NCBI GenBank assembly: GCA_030609665.1
Contig: JAUWBW010000030.1
Location: 1-12,521, forward strand
Length of the DNA stretch: 12,521 nt
Direction of reading: 5' to 3'
From: Methanosarcinaceae archaeon
GTDB taxonomy: Archaea > Halobacteriota > Methanosarcinia > Methanosarcinales > Methanosarcinaceae
This document shows, piece after piece, positions 1 to 6,474 of the stretch; the first letter of the stretch is position 1, and each line of letters starts with the position of its first letter. The position numbers were made by a program, and so were the translations under genes. The notes under the pieces were generated by a model that had not been told where the DNA came from, made no database searches, and was given only the letters and a program-made list of their open reading frames with translations.

Positions 1-27
1 AAAAAGAGAGTGTGAGTGTAAACTCAC
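1..27 (-). terminator. Hairpin plus T-run after the small basic gene
   Basis: On the minus strand a perfect 6-bp stem (GTGAGT/ACTCAC, arms at 22-27 and 12-17, 4-nt loop) overlaps the stop codon of the small basic gene. It is followed by ACTCTC and five T residues at 1-5. T-rich tracts end transcription in archaea, so this is a plausible terminator. The T-run may continue beyond the window edge. Confidence 0.45.
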
Positions 28-197
28 TTTACGATTGCTTTTGCCGAACGTTTCATGAATCGTCTTTTTGCACCAGCAGATGTATATCTCTGCATAGGTC
101 CGGAATGTGCCTTTGCTGCTGCTTTTTTCTCGACCTTGATAGTTCTGCCTTTTCGTCCTTTGATCTTTACCCATTCAATGCTGCCGGTTTTGCCCAT
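24..197 (-). CDS. Small basic conserved archaeal protein (57 aa, DUF5350-like)
   Basis: A 57-codon reading frame on the minus strand starts at ATG (195-197) and ends at TGA (24-26). A GAGG Shine-Dalgarno lies 7 nt before the ATG. The protein begins MGKTGSIEWVKIKGRKGR and ends in a basic stretch around GAKRRFMKRSAKAIVK. About one third of residues are Lys or Arg, with a QRYTSAGAKRRF block at about residues 36-47. I recall this N-terminus and the RYTSAGAKRRF block from a small protein family of methanogens annotated as DUF5350; that is recall, not a search. The function is unknown. Size and charge suggest RNA or ribosome binding (inference). There is no membrane segment or zinc motif. It is downstream of the degraded region and does not look co-transcribed with sppA. 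Confidence 0.8.
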   Translation of the reverse strand: MGKTGSIEWVKIKGRKGRTIKVEKKAAAKAHSGPMQRYTSAGAKRRFMKRSAKAIVK

Positions 198-322
198 TAT
201 AAATCCTCATTATATAATTTGAATAATTTTATTTGTAAATGTTATGACTATATTGTCTGTTGAGTTTACCCTAAGATGTGATGCTTATTATTAAACCTTG
301 CGGGGATTTTGTCCAAAGGCTG

Positions 323-759
323 CTATGGCGTCAATCTAGCATCTGTGTCAATAAAGTTCGACAGCCACATGCTAACATCCGCCTCGGGCACGTCATTAAA
401 CTCATCCTCAATAAGTGCGACAAAATCCCGAAGGATCTCAGGTCTTTTCACATCAGATTTAACTAACGGATGTTGTAGAAACTTTCTTATCAATTGCGGA
501 TCTCCTCAACATCGTGTGGGTAACATCACTATTCAGGATATATCGCCAGATATGCAATCGCATTGCTTGAATCAATGGACAGGATGAACAGGATTGACAG
601 GATATAAATGACTTGCCCCATCCTGAAAATCCTGTTCATCCCGTCTAATACTTACCCACTCAATGTTAGGGAGAACCTCAATTGCCTTGCTTCCTGAAGT
701 TCTTTATCTGTGACATTTTGCAATTCCCTGACAAAATCATCCGCATCACTAAAAATTGA
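323..759 (-). pseudogene. Degraded coding remnant between sppA and the small basic gene
   Basis: No intact gene fills this stretch, but the minus strand shows coding-like peptides in shifting frames. Right after the sppA stop an open stretch reads SDADDFVRELQNVTDKELQE. A one-base shift then gives KAIEVLPNIEWVSIRRDE. Further on come SSNAIAYLAIYPE followed by stops, HDVEEIRN followed by a stop, and a shifted 56-codon frame (323-493) containing LIRKFLQHPLVKSDVKRPE and ending DTDARLTP. The last piece could be a short gene with TTG at 491-493 and a GGAG 8 nt upstream. The pieces have natural-looking composition and join smoothly if single-base shifts are allowed, so a decayed gene is the simplest reading. 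A repeat element (578-645) sits inside it. I do not recognise the family. Confidence 0.4.
578..645. repeat. Imperfect 26-bp inverted repeat built of ACAGGAT units
   Basis: The left arm (578-603) contains three copies of ACAGGAT at a 9-nt period. The right arm (620-645) is its reverse complement with about four mismatches, across a 16-nt spacer. The RNA or single strand could fold into a long hairpin. Repeats with an ACAGGATGAACAGGATT-like core are familiar to me as scattered intergenic repeats in many bacterial and archaeal genomes; this is recall, not a search. It lies in the degraded region and overlaps no intact gene. Confidence 0.75.
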
Positions 760-760
760 C

Positions 761-1762
761 CTAAGCTGTTACCTTACCAAACGGATTGTCTTCAAAATAA
801 GCAGCAAACTGTTCCACGGTTTGTGACGACTCTGCATCAGAACCAAAAAGCAATCTGGACAGTGTTGGCCTGTTCATATAAATGATAGTGGGTTCGCCAT
901 CGATACCACCAAGTTCACCAGCCTTCTCGATCGCATCATACATGTTACCAAAATCATCAACAAGACCAAGACTCTTAGCCTTTGCTCCGGTGTATATGCG
1001 CCCATCTGCGAGATCCTTCACATCGCTTCGACTCATGTTACGACCTGTTGCAACCTCATCCACAAAACTGTTGTATACCTCGATGATAACCGTATCTGCA
1101 TATTCCTTCTCATCATCCGAAAGTCCTCTCCAGCTACCGCCCATGTCCTTGAATTCACCTGATTTGGCTACATGGAATTCGACACCCTCTTCGTCATAAA
1201 ATCTCGACATGTTCTGGAACATCCATATAACACCGATACTTCCTGTCATGGTCGATGGATTCGCATAGATCATATCAGAAGGTGCAGCAATATAATACGC
1301 AGCACTTGCAGCCACATCACCCATAGACACCACGATTGGCACCCCTTCATCTTGCGCTTTCTTGATCTCCGAAACGATCTCTTCAGCCGCAGCCGGTGAA
1401 CCGCCGGGACTGTTGATACGAAGAACAATTGCCTTAACCGAATCATCCTCAACGGCGTCCTGTATATAATCAGATATCTCTTCAGATGTCACATATCCAA
1501 GACCACCGGGAATGCTGCCGGAGAGCATCGTACCCTGGACATAGATCACTGCCACCCTGTCGTCTTTGGTGTAAAATTCCCCGCCTGCCCCGTAATATAT
1601 CGCGGCAAAGCTTGCACCAATTATCAGTAGCAGAACTGCGACCACAGCGATATACTGTTTTTTTCGTCCTTTTCTTTTTTCAGGAACTGGATCTGGCTTC
1701 TCCTGTGCAATAGGATCGTCCTGTTCGCTATAATGGTGATAAGGTGTGTAATTTGAACTCAT
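761..1762 (-). CDS. sppA: Signal peptide peptidase SppA (membrane serine protease, S49)
   Basis: SppA cleaves leftover signal peptides and other membrane-associated peptides, using a Ser-Lys dyad outside the membrane. The 333-residue protein has a charged N-terminal tail (1-36), one membrane anchor at about 37-57 (YIAVVAVLLLIIGASFAAIY), then a single protease domain. INSPGGSPAAAEEI (116-129) is the typical substrate-cleft motif. The likely nucleophile is Ser153 in GDVAASAAYY and the likely general base is Lys205 in SGEFKDMG. Their spacing of 52 residues equals that of the Ser147/Lys199 pair I recall for Bacillus SppA. This is the short, one-domain form of archaea and Gram-positive bacteria, not the double-length E. 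coli form. The ATG has a GAGG 6 nt upstream. The gene is divergent from metG and sits alone. Confidence 0.93.
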   Translation of the reverse strand: MSSNYTPYHHYSEQDDPIAQEKPDPVPEKRKGRKKQYIAVVAVLLLIIGASFAAIYYGAGGEFYTKDDRVAVIYVQGTMLSGSIPGGLGYVTSEEISDYIQDAVEDDSVKAIVLRINSPGGSPAAAEEIVSEIKKAQDEGVPIVVSMGDVAASAAYYIAAPSDMIYANPSTMTGSIGVIWMFQNMSRFYDEEGVEFHVAKSGEFKDMGGSWRGLSDDEKEYADTVIIEVYNSFVDEVATGRNMSRSDVKDLADGRIYTGAKAKSLGLVDDFGNMYDAIEKAGELGGIDGEPTIIYMNRPTLSRLLFGSDAESSQTVEQFAAYFEDNPFGKVTA

Positions 1763-1793
1763 CTGGTGCCTCTACAATTATGTATGTAACTGC

Positions 1794-1803
1794 CTTTATA
1801 TAA
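1794..1803 (-). promoter_or_regulatory. TATA box for sppA
   Basis: The minus strand reads TTATATAAAG here, a close match to the archaeal TATA consensus, about 35 bp before the sppA ATG. Transcription would begin near 1772, leaving a short leader that contains the GAGG ribosome-binding site. Confidence 0.6.
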
Positions 1804-1859
1804 TGAACCTATATATTCAAAAGCTTTCCCTTACCATTCACTCTTAATTGTCGCAAGCG

Positions 1860-1873
1860 AAATATATTTTATA
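1860..1873 (+). promoter_or_regulatory. TATA-like box for metG
   Basis: The plus strand reads AAATATATTTTATA, about 55-65 bp before the metG ATG. A start 25 bp downstream, near 1892, would leave a leader of roughly 34 nt that includes the GGAG at 1915-1918. Confidence 0.5.
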
Positions 1874-1925
1874 ATTGCACACATCCAACACGCTATAAAT
1901 TTACAATAATACATGGAGAAATAAA

Positions 1926-3992
1926 ATGTCCAAATTTCCATCTGATAAACCTGTGCTCGTGACCTGTGGACTTCCCTACGCAAATGGGAAAGCCCATGTA
2001 GGGCACCTGCGCACATACATCCCTGCCGACATCTTTGTCAGGTCTTTGAAAAAACAAGGGCAAGAGGTAACATTTGTCTGTGGTTCAGACACACACGGCA
2101 CACCGATCGTGGTCAATGCAGAACAATTGAATATCACACCAAAGGAACTTGTCCGGAAATACCACAAGCATTTTGATGACACATTCAAGAATATGAACGT
2201 ACATTTCGATGCTTTCGGCACTACAGATGACCCTGAAAATCACAACCGCACGCTCGATATTGTAAACAAACTCATCGAGAACGGCTACACATACCCAAAA
2301 ACAATAGAGATAGCATACTGCCCGGGATGCGACCGCTTTTTGCCTGACAGGTATGTAGAGGGAATCTGTCCACATTGCGGCGAAACCGCGCGCGGTGACG
2401 AATGCGATCAGGGTTGCGAGAAGCATCTCGAACCGGGTGAACTGAAAGAACCAAAGTGTACCATCTGTAGAGGCGCAGCAGAATACCGCAAACAGGAACA
2501 TTATTTCTTCAAATTATCAGAATTCAAGGATTTCCTTTTGGAACATCTTGAGCACATGGAAGGCACCTCCAATGCGAGGAACTATGCTATCGGCTGGGTG
2601 AAGAAGGAACTTATAGACTGGTGCATCACGCGAAATCTTGAATGGGGTGTGAAGTTCCCTGGACATGACGACCTTGTTGTGTATGTCTGGGTGGATGCAC
2701 CGATTGGATATATCGCATTTACCGAAGAATGGGCAAAGGCGAACAATGAGGATTGGGAAAAGTTCTGGAAAGGCGATGGAAGGATCATCCATTTCATTGG
2801 CGGGGATATTACGTACCACCACTGCGTTTTCTGGCCTGCAATGCTTAAAGGTGCAGGTTACAGCCAGCCGTGGGCGGTCGTGGCTTCGGGAATGGTGAAG
2901 ATAGAGAATAAGACATTCTCAAAGAGCCGTGGATATGTTGTCTGGGTTGGAGAGGATTATCTTGACCATGGTTTCCATCCTGACCTTTTACGATATTACC
3001 TGACAAGTTACACATCACACACAAAGGAACTGAACTTTTCATGGAAGGTGTTCCAGGAAAAGATCAACACTGAACTCGTTGCCGTGTTTGGCAATTTCCT
3101 GTACAGGACGCTTCTGTTCAATTATAAGAACTTTGGCGAGATACCGGAAGGTGAGATCGATCAGGATGTGCTGGATAACATTACTGACACAATCGCCAAA
3201 GTCAATGAACCTATAGGTGATTATGAGTTCAAGAAGGCGGTAGATTCCGCTATGGCTCTGGCATCCTACGGCAATGCGTATTTCCAGTCAAATGAGCCGT
3301 GGAAACTTATCAAGGTGGATAAGGTTGCCTGTGGCAAGGTTGTTGCGAACTGCATCCAGATCGCAAAGGCGCTCATTCTCCTGTTCGAGCCGGTGTTGCC
3401 ACAAAAAATGGAAGATGCATGGGCACAGATCGGAATGAGCAGCGATGTTCATGCCGCTACATACAGTGATGCAACAGTGCTGGTCAATAGCGGAACAACG
3501 CTTCCAAAACCTACGATCCTGTTTGAGAAGATTGAGGACGACAAGACCGAGGAGATGGAAACTATCTCAAATAAAAGAGTGGCGGAAGCGATTGCAAAGG
3601 AATCCGGTACAAAAGAAAGAGAAGGAGATGTGAAGAAAATGGAAAAAGAAACGGAGACTGAAACTATCGAAGAGATCACGTTTGATGATTTTTCAAAATT
3701 GGATATCAGGATTGGAACGGTTGTTACCGCTGAACCTGTCAAAAAATCCAACAAATTGATGCGCCTTGAGGTAGATATCGGCGAGGATACACCAAGACAA
3801 CTGGTTGCAGGGATCAAGGAGACACACGACCCTGAGCAGATAATCGGGCGACAGGTCGTTGTTCTTGCAAACCTCAAGCCTGCGAAACTGTGCGGCGTGG
3901 AGTCGAGGGGCATGGTGCTTGCAGGTGACACAGAAGGTGCGGTGCTGCTTATGCCTGAGGCAGAAGTGGCCGCAGGAACGCGGGTGCGGTGA
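1926..3992 (+). CDS. metG: Methionyl-tRNA synthetase with C-terminal tRNA-binding domain
   Basis: Charges tRNA-Met with methionine for initiation and elongation in the cytoplasm. The class I signature HVGH is at residues 24-27. The KMSKS loop is TFSKSRG at 330-336, so FSKS replaces MSKS, a change common in archaeal and eukaryotic MetRS. The insert between the Rossmann halves carries two Cys clusters for zinc: C132/C135 with C148/C151, and C160/C164 with C178/C181. An anticodon-binding helical domain follows (about 370-530). A charged linker rich in Glu and Lys (about 535-580) leads to an EMAP-II/Arc1p-type OB fold at about 585-688 (FSKLDIRIGTV to the end). Some archaea encode that OB domain as a separate protein; here it is fused. 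A GGAG sits 7 nt before the ATG. The gene is convergent with rio2. Confidence 0.97.
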   Translation: MSKFPSDKPVLVTCGLPYANGKAHVGHLRTYIPADIFVRSLKKQGQEVTFVCGSDTHGTPIVVNAEQLNITPKELVRKYHKHFDDTFKNMNVHFDAFGTTDDPENHNRTLDIVNKLIENGYTYPKTIEIAYCPGCDRFLPDRYVEGICPHCGETARGDECDQGCEKHLEPGELKEPKCTICRGAAEYRKQEHYFFKLSEFKDFLLEHLEHMEGTSNARNYAIGWVKKELIDWCITRNLEWGVKFPGHDDLVVYVWVDAPIGYIAFTEEWAKANNEDWEKFWKGDGRIIHFIGGDITYHHCVFWPAMLKGAGYSQPWAVVASGMVKIENKTFSKSRGYVVWVGEDYLDHGFHPDLLRYYLTSYTSHTKELNFSWKVFQEKINTELVAVFGNFLYRTLLFNYKNFGEIPEGEIDQDVLDNITDTIAKVNEPIGDYEFKKAVDSAMALASYGNAYFQSNEPWKLIKVDKVACGKVVANCIQIAKALILLFEPVLPQKMEDAWAQIGMSSDVHAATYSDATVLVNSGTTLPKPTILFEKIEDDKTEEMETISNKRVAEAIAKESGTKEREGDVKKMEKETETETIEEITFDDFSKLDIRIGTVVTAEPVKKSNKLMRLEVDIGEDTPRQLVAGIKETHDPEQIIGRQVVVLANLKPAKLCGVESRGMVLAGDTEGAVLLMPEAEVAAGTRVR

Positions 3993-4089
3993 GTAGTTGC
4001 TGCGCTCAACGAGTTTGCGAGTACTCAATTTCCATTATTTGACAGACGATAAGGTCCCAATTTCGTCCAATATATATTTACTTCATAAT

Positions 4090-4980
4090 CTATGTGCTGT
4101 GCTTGATGCTTGCAACCACATCATCAACATCTCTTTCAATGCCATATTTCCTTTTGAAAAATGCAAGTACATTAAAAACATCCCTCTTCAACAATTCATC
4201 CGCATGCGGATGATCGAGATTTACATACTGCGGCCAGTCAATAAACTGCACACCACACTCATACACAAAGATGTTATACTCGCTCAGATCCGCATGTATG
4301 ACATCAAGTGAATATGCCATGCCGATCTGGTTAATTATCTCATCCAAAAACCATTCAGGTTGAAGTAATCTGGTTTTGACAAGCAAACTGCCTTTCGCAA
4401 CTGCCATGACAAGAGCATGTCTGTTATGGTCTATCGGTTTTGGCACTGATACTTTTGGATAAAGCGAAACAAGCAGGTCATATTCACGTTTTGCCGAAAG
4501 GCGGGCAGCATATATCCATGAGAAATGCTCCTTGTCGGATAGGTGCTCACGGACTCGTTTTACCTGTGTAAAACTTGTTCTTCCTTCCCTGTGGAACTTT
4601 ATTATAACAGGTGTTGGCTCACCAATGGCAAGTTCAGGTTCCTTTATAGCCTCATGAACAACCGATTCCTTGCCAACCCCTATCTCATCCCCGATCGCGC
4701 TGATTGTGCCTCGTTTTACTAAAGTGTTCAATGCGAGCGCATCGTAACCATCGAAATATATCTGGTAGCCCTCATATGGTAGGTGTGTCCCTATAACAAG
4801 ATTGTTCTTCATGAGTAAACGTATCTTATGCTGAAGTTTTCCGTATGGGTATTTTGTGAATTTTTGCAATTCTTCCACAGGCACCCATTCATAGTTCTTC
4901 ATCCCGAGCTCTATGCCGGTAAGTACCCTGAAGTCCTTGCTGTCAAGTTGTCTGAATATCCTGATTACATTATCGATCAT
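4090..4980 (-). CDS. rio2: RIO-type serine kinase/ATPase Rio2
   Basis: Rio2 is an atypical kinase/ATPase that binds pre-40S or archaeal 30S particles during late small-subunit maturation. The protein (296 aa from this start) has the family's N-terminal winged helix (about 1-88, with FRVLTGIELGMKNYEWVP near residues 17-34). The kinase domain then shows a glycine-rich loop IGVGKES at 100-106, a probable ATP-binding Lys128 in VIIKFHREG, the catalytic loop IHADLSEYN (His229, Asp231, Asn236) and the metal-binding Asp248 in FIDWPQY. All key residues are present. An upstream in-frame TTG (4987-4989) would add three residues. I prefer ATG at 4978-4980 because family members usually start just before this VIRIFRQLD segment. 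A TTTAATT stretch about 25 bp upstream would suit a leaderless transcript (weak). Confidence 0.94.
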   Translation of the reverse strand: MIDNVIRIFRQLDSKDFRVLTGIELGMKNYEWVPVEELQKFTKYPYGKLQHKIRLLMKNNLVIGTHLPYEGYQIYFDGYDALALNTLVKRGTISAIGDEIGVGKESVVHEAIKEPELAIGEPTPVIIKFHREGRTSFTQVKRVREHLSDKEHFSWIYAARLSAKREYDLLVSLYPKVSVPKPIDHNRHALVMAVAKGSLLVKTRLLQPEWFLDEIINQIGMAYSLDVIHADLSEYNIFVYECGVQFIDWPQYVNLDHPHADELLKRDVFNVLAFFKRKYGIERDVDDVVASIKHST

Positions 4981-5028
4981 TGCCTGCAATAAGTTTTGAA
5001 ATTAAAGATAGTTTGTGGTTGCGATGGC

Positions 5029-5073
5029 TTTGTGTGTAAGGTACATCCGGTGTAAAAGTCGGGATATATTACG
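5029..5073. repeat. Left copy of imperfect direct repeat flanking the HEPN island
   Basis: The first 30 bases (5029-5058, starting TTTGTGTGTAAGGTAC) match 6347-6376 at 25 positions. The next block AAAGTCGGGATATATTACGA matches 6394-6413 closely (AAAGTCGGGGCATAATTCGA). The right copy has about 20 extra bases between the two blocks. The repeat sits just upstream of rio2. Confidence 0.6.
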
Positions 5074-5322
5074 ATTTTTAAAACAAAGATATGCAATTAC
5101 AATTCGTCAAAGACCCAGTTTTTAAAAAACGGGGCATCTAAAGGGTGCATGAATTTAAATTTAATTATCATTGGTATAAATTAAAAATAAGGGGCACGAA
5201 AATGAAAAATTTAAATTTTCAATATATTTAAAAATATTACAAATTTCACGTTTTTTAATCCAAATTTTTATACCGTTTGATTATATCTCAATAAGTTGGT
5301 CAAAATAAGGATTTCTATTCAA
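5074..5322. other. AT-rich non-coding stretch between rio2 and the HEPN gene
   Basis: No credible gene here. The stretch is very AT-rich and holds several self-complementary blocks. One is a near-palindrome at 5114-5134 (CCCAGTTTTT paired with AAAAACGGGG, one mismatch). The others are AAAATTTAAATTTT-type blocks around 5150-5220. A nine-codon plus-strand ORF at about 5201 has a TATA-like and a G-rich stretch before it but is too short to call. Transcription of the HEPN gene probably ends in this region. Confidence 0.5.
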
Positions 5323-6132
5323 CTATTCATCACTTATTTTTATAAATTCATTATCATATCTATTAAATAATTTCATGTCGATTTCGCTTATAATTTTTCC
5401 CATATCCTTCATTATAGTTTCAATTTCAATTTTAGTGTAAACATCAGATATTCTATTTTTCCCTTGTTTAGTTTCCTGTTTGAATTTTGGGTTATATTCT
5501 ATGGCATCATTTGCAGAGTGCACTAAGATATGTCGAGCTTCAAGAAGCTTGTCGATTTCTGTCCAATTGTTTGATAAATGGACAATATCTATATCTAGCA
5601 ACTTTGATATGGATTTAATTGCCTCAAGATTTTGAAAATTAATCCTTCGATTTTTAATTATATATGTTCCGAAGTTTAAATCATCAAATTTATTTTTATT
5701 GAAGGTTAAAACCTTTTGAAAATCGGGAATCAATTTAAATTTGTCAAGGAACTTTTCAAACTTTTCATTCTGGTCTACAATCCACTCTATAAATTCGTTG
5801 TCATCAAATATCTTTCTGAATATCATTGAAAAGTATGTTTCCCAATTAGAAACAATTGCAATTATTGCTTGCTCTAATAAGACATTTTTTCCAAATTCTT
5901 TCATATCGTTGATTTTTATTTCATGATTATTGTATGAAATTCTCCCCAATTCCCCAAACAACTGCGTTTCATCAATTTCAAATTCAGTTCTTTCGACCGA
6001 ATCGCTTAAAATCAACAACATTGCAATTTTTTTACTTTTCTCAAGATAAGCATATTTTTCGGCAGTGTGACGAAAAATTCTTGCAGGAGCATTGGGATTA
6101 AAACGAATAGAATTACGCTCATCTTCGTTCAA
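5323..6132 (-). CDS. HEPN-domain protein, putative ribonuclease (RiboL-PSP-like)
   Basis: A 269-residue, mostly helical, soluble protein. Residues 86-108 (LEQAIIAIVSNWETYFSMIF) look like the first helix of RiboL-PSP/MAE_28990-type HEPN domains. The segment LLEARHILVHSAN (197-208) holds the RX4H motif, Arg200 to His205, the catalytic pair of HEPN ribonucleases. Members act as toxins, abortive-infection proteins or RNA-processing factors; which applies here is unknown. No nucleotidyltransferase or antitoxin partner is adjacent. Base composition is far more AT-rich than its neighbours, and the island is flanked by imperfect direct repeats, both suggesting transfer. The given start is TTG (6130-6132) with no good ribosome-binding site. 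A strong AGGAGG at 6164-6169 instead precedes an in-frame ATC at 6154-6156, which would add 8 residues. Assignment rests on motif recognition only. Confidence 0.72.
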   Translation of the reverse strand: MNEDERNSIRFNPNAPARIFRHTAEKYAYLEKSKKIAMLLILSDSVERTEFEIDETQLFGELGRISYNNHEIKINDMKEFGKNVLLEQAIIAIVSNWETYFSMIFRKIFDDNEFIEWIVDQNEKFEKFLDKFKLIPDFQKVLTFNKNKFDDLNFGTYIIKNRRINFQNLEAIKSISKLLDIDIVHLSNNWTEIDKLLEARHILVHSANDAIEYNPKFKQETKQGKNRISDVYTKIEIETIMKDMGKIISEIDMKLFNRYDNEFIKISDE

Positions 6133-6163
6133 AAGATATCCATAGACTTTTACGATTTAAATA

Positions 6164-6169
6164 CCTCCT
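6164..6169 (-). promoter_or_regulatory. Strong Shine-Dalgarno with no ATG/GTG/TTG at normal distance
   Basis: AGGAGG on the minus strand, the strongest such site in the window. Seven nt downstream is ATC (6154-6156), in frame with the HEPN protein and directly after an in-frame TAA. The nearest usual start, TTG at 6130-6132, is 31 nt away. Either ATC is used, or the original start codon has mutated. Confidence 0.6.
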
Positions 6170-6171
6170 GT

Positions 6172-6219
6172 TTACCTTTTTTTCTGTGCCATTGTCTTTT
6201 CTTTTTTTGTTGTTTGCAT
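6172..6219 (-). other. 15-codon Lys-rich mini-ORF in the HEPN leader
   Basis: An ATG (6217-6219) opens a 15-residue frame, MQTTKKEKTMAQKKR, ending in TAA 2 nt before the AGGAGG. It is in the same frame as the HEPN gene. A GGGG lies 7 nt before its ATG. It could be a leader peptide, the former N-terminus cut off by stop codons, or chance in A-rich DNA. Confidence 0.25.
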
Positions 6220-6241
6220 CTTTAAGCCCCAAAATAACTAT

Positions 6242-6263
6242 CCCTGTACTAAATTGTACAGGG
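6242..6263. promoter_or_regulatory. Perfect palindrome in the HEPN promoter, likely operator
   Basis: CCCTGTAC (6242-6249) and GTACAGGG (6256-6263) form an exact 8-bp inverted repeat with a 6-bp AT-only centre. On the minus strand it lies about 10-30 bp downstream of a TATA-like stretch, over the expected transcription start of the HEPN gene. A bound dimeric repressor would block initiation. It could also fold as an RNA hairpin at the 5' end. Confidence 0.5.
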
Positions 6264-6268
6264 TCTTC

Positions 6269-6284
6269 ATATACTTAAATAAAA
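6269..6284 (-). promoter_or_regulatory. TATA-like box for the HEPN gene
   Basis: The minus strand reads TTTTATTTAAGTATAT. A start about 25 bp downstream falls near 6250, inside the palindrome, leaving a leader of about 80 nt to the AGGAGG. Confidence 0.4.
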
Positions 6285-6346
6285 CGATTTCTTGCTTTAA
6301 ATGCTGAGTTGGTTATCAACCCTTACCCAAATCCCGTGTGTAAGAT

Positions 6347-6414
6347 TTTGTGTATAAAGTACGTCCTGTGTAAAAAGTAAAGAATCTGTATATAAAGTCG
6401 GGGCATAATTCGAC
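6347..6414. repeat. Right copy of imperfect direct repeat flanking the HEPN island
   Basis: Matches 5029-5073 in the same orientation, with an extra block of about 20 bases. Short TGTGTATAAAGT-like motifs recur at 6349, 6367 and 6387, with a weaker copy at 6337, so the element is internally repetitive. A CTATATAAGC box follows on the plus strand at about 6413-6422 but has no gene to serve in that direction. Confidence 0.55.
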
Positions 6415-6474
6415 TATATAAGCAAAGCCGGTTGTGATACAAGCAATGACCAATGTGATCATTACAAAAATAAA

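Noticed and set aside
12..587. Three plus-strand ORFs of 62-92 codons
   Set aside because: They lie opposite the small basic gene and the decayed minus-strand region, lack good ribosome-binding sites and have no family-like sequence.
3449..4009. 186-codon minus-strand ORF under the metG 3' end
   Set aside because: Ser/Thr-rich shadow of the conserved tRNA-binding domain of MetG.
4019..4026. GAGTACTC palindrome after metG as a terminator
   Set aside because: Only 8 bp with no loop and no adjacent T-run.
5201..5230. Nine-codon plus-strand ORF with a TATA-like box and a G-rich stretch upstream
   Set aside because: Too short and in very AT-rich DNA where such patterns arise by chance.
6337..6398. 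Recurring TGTGTATAAAGT-like motifs as a possible CRISPR or iteron array
   Set aside because: Units are short and degenerate, spacing varies (12, 18, 20 nt), and there are no spacers, Cas genes or replication genes.
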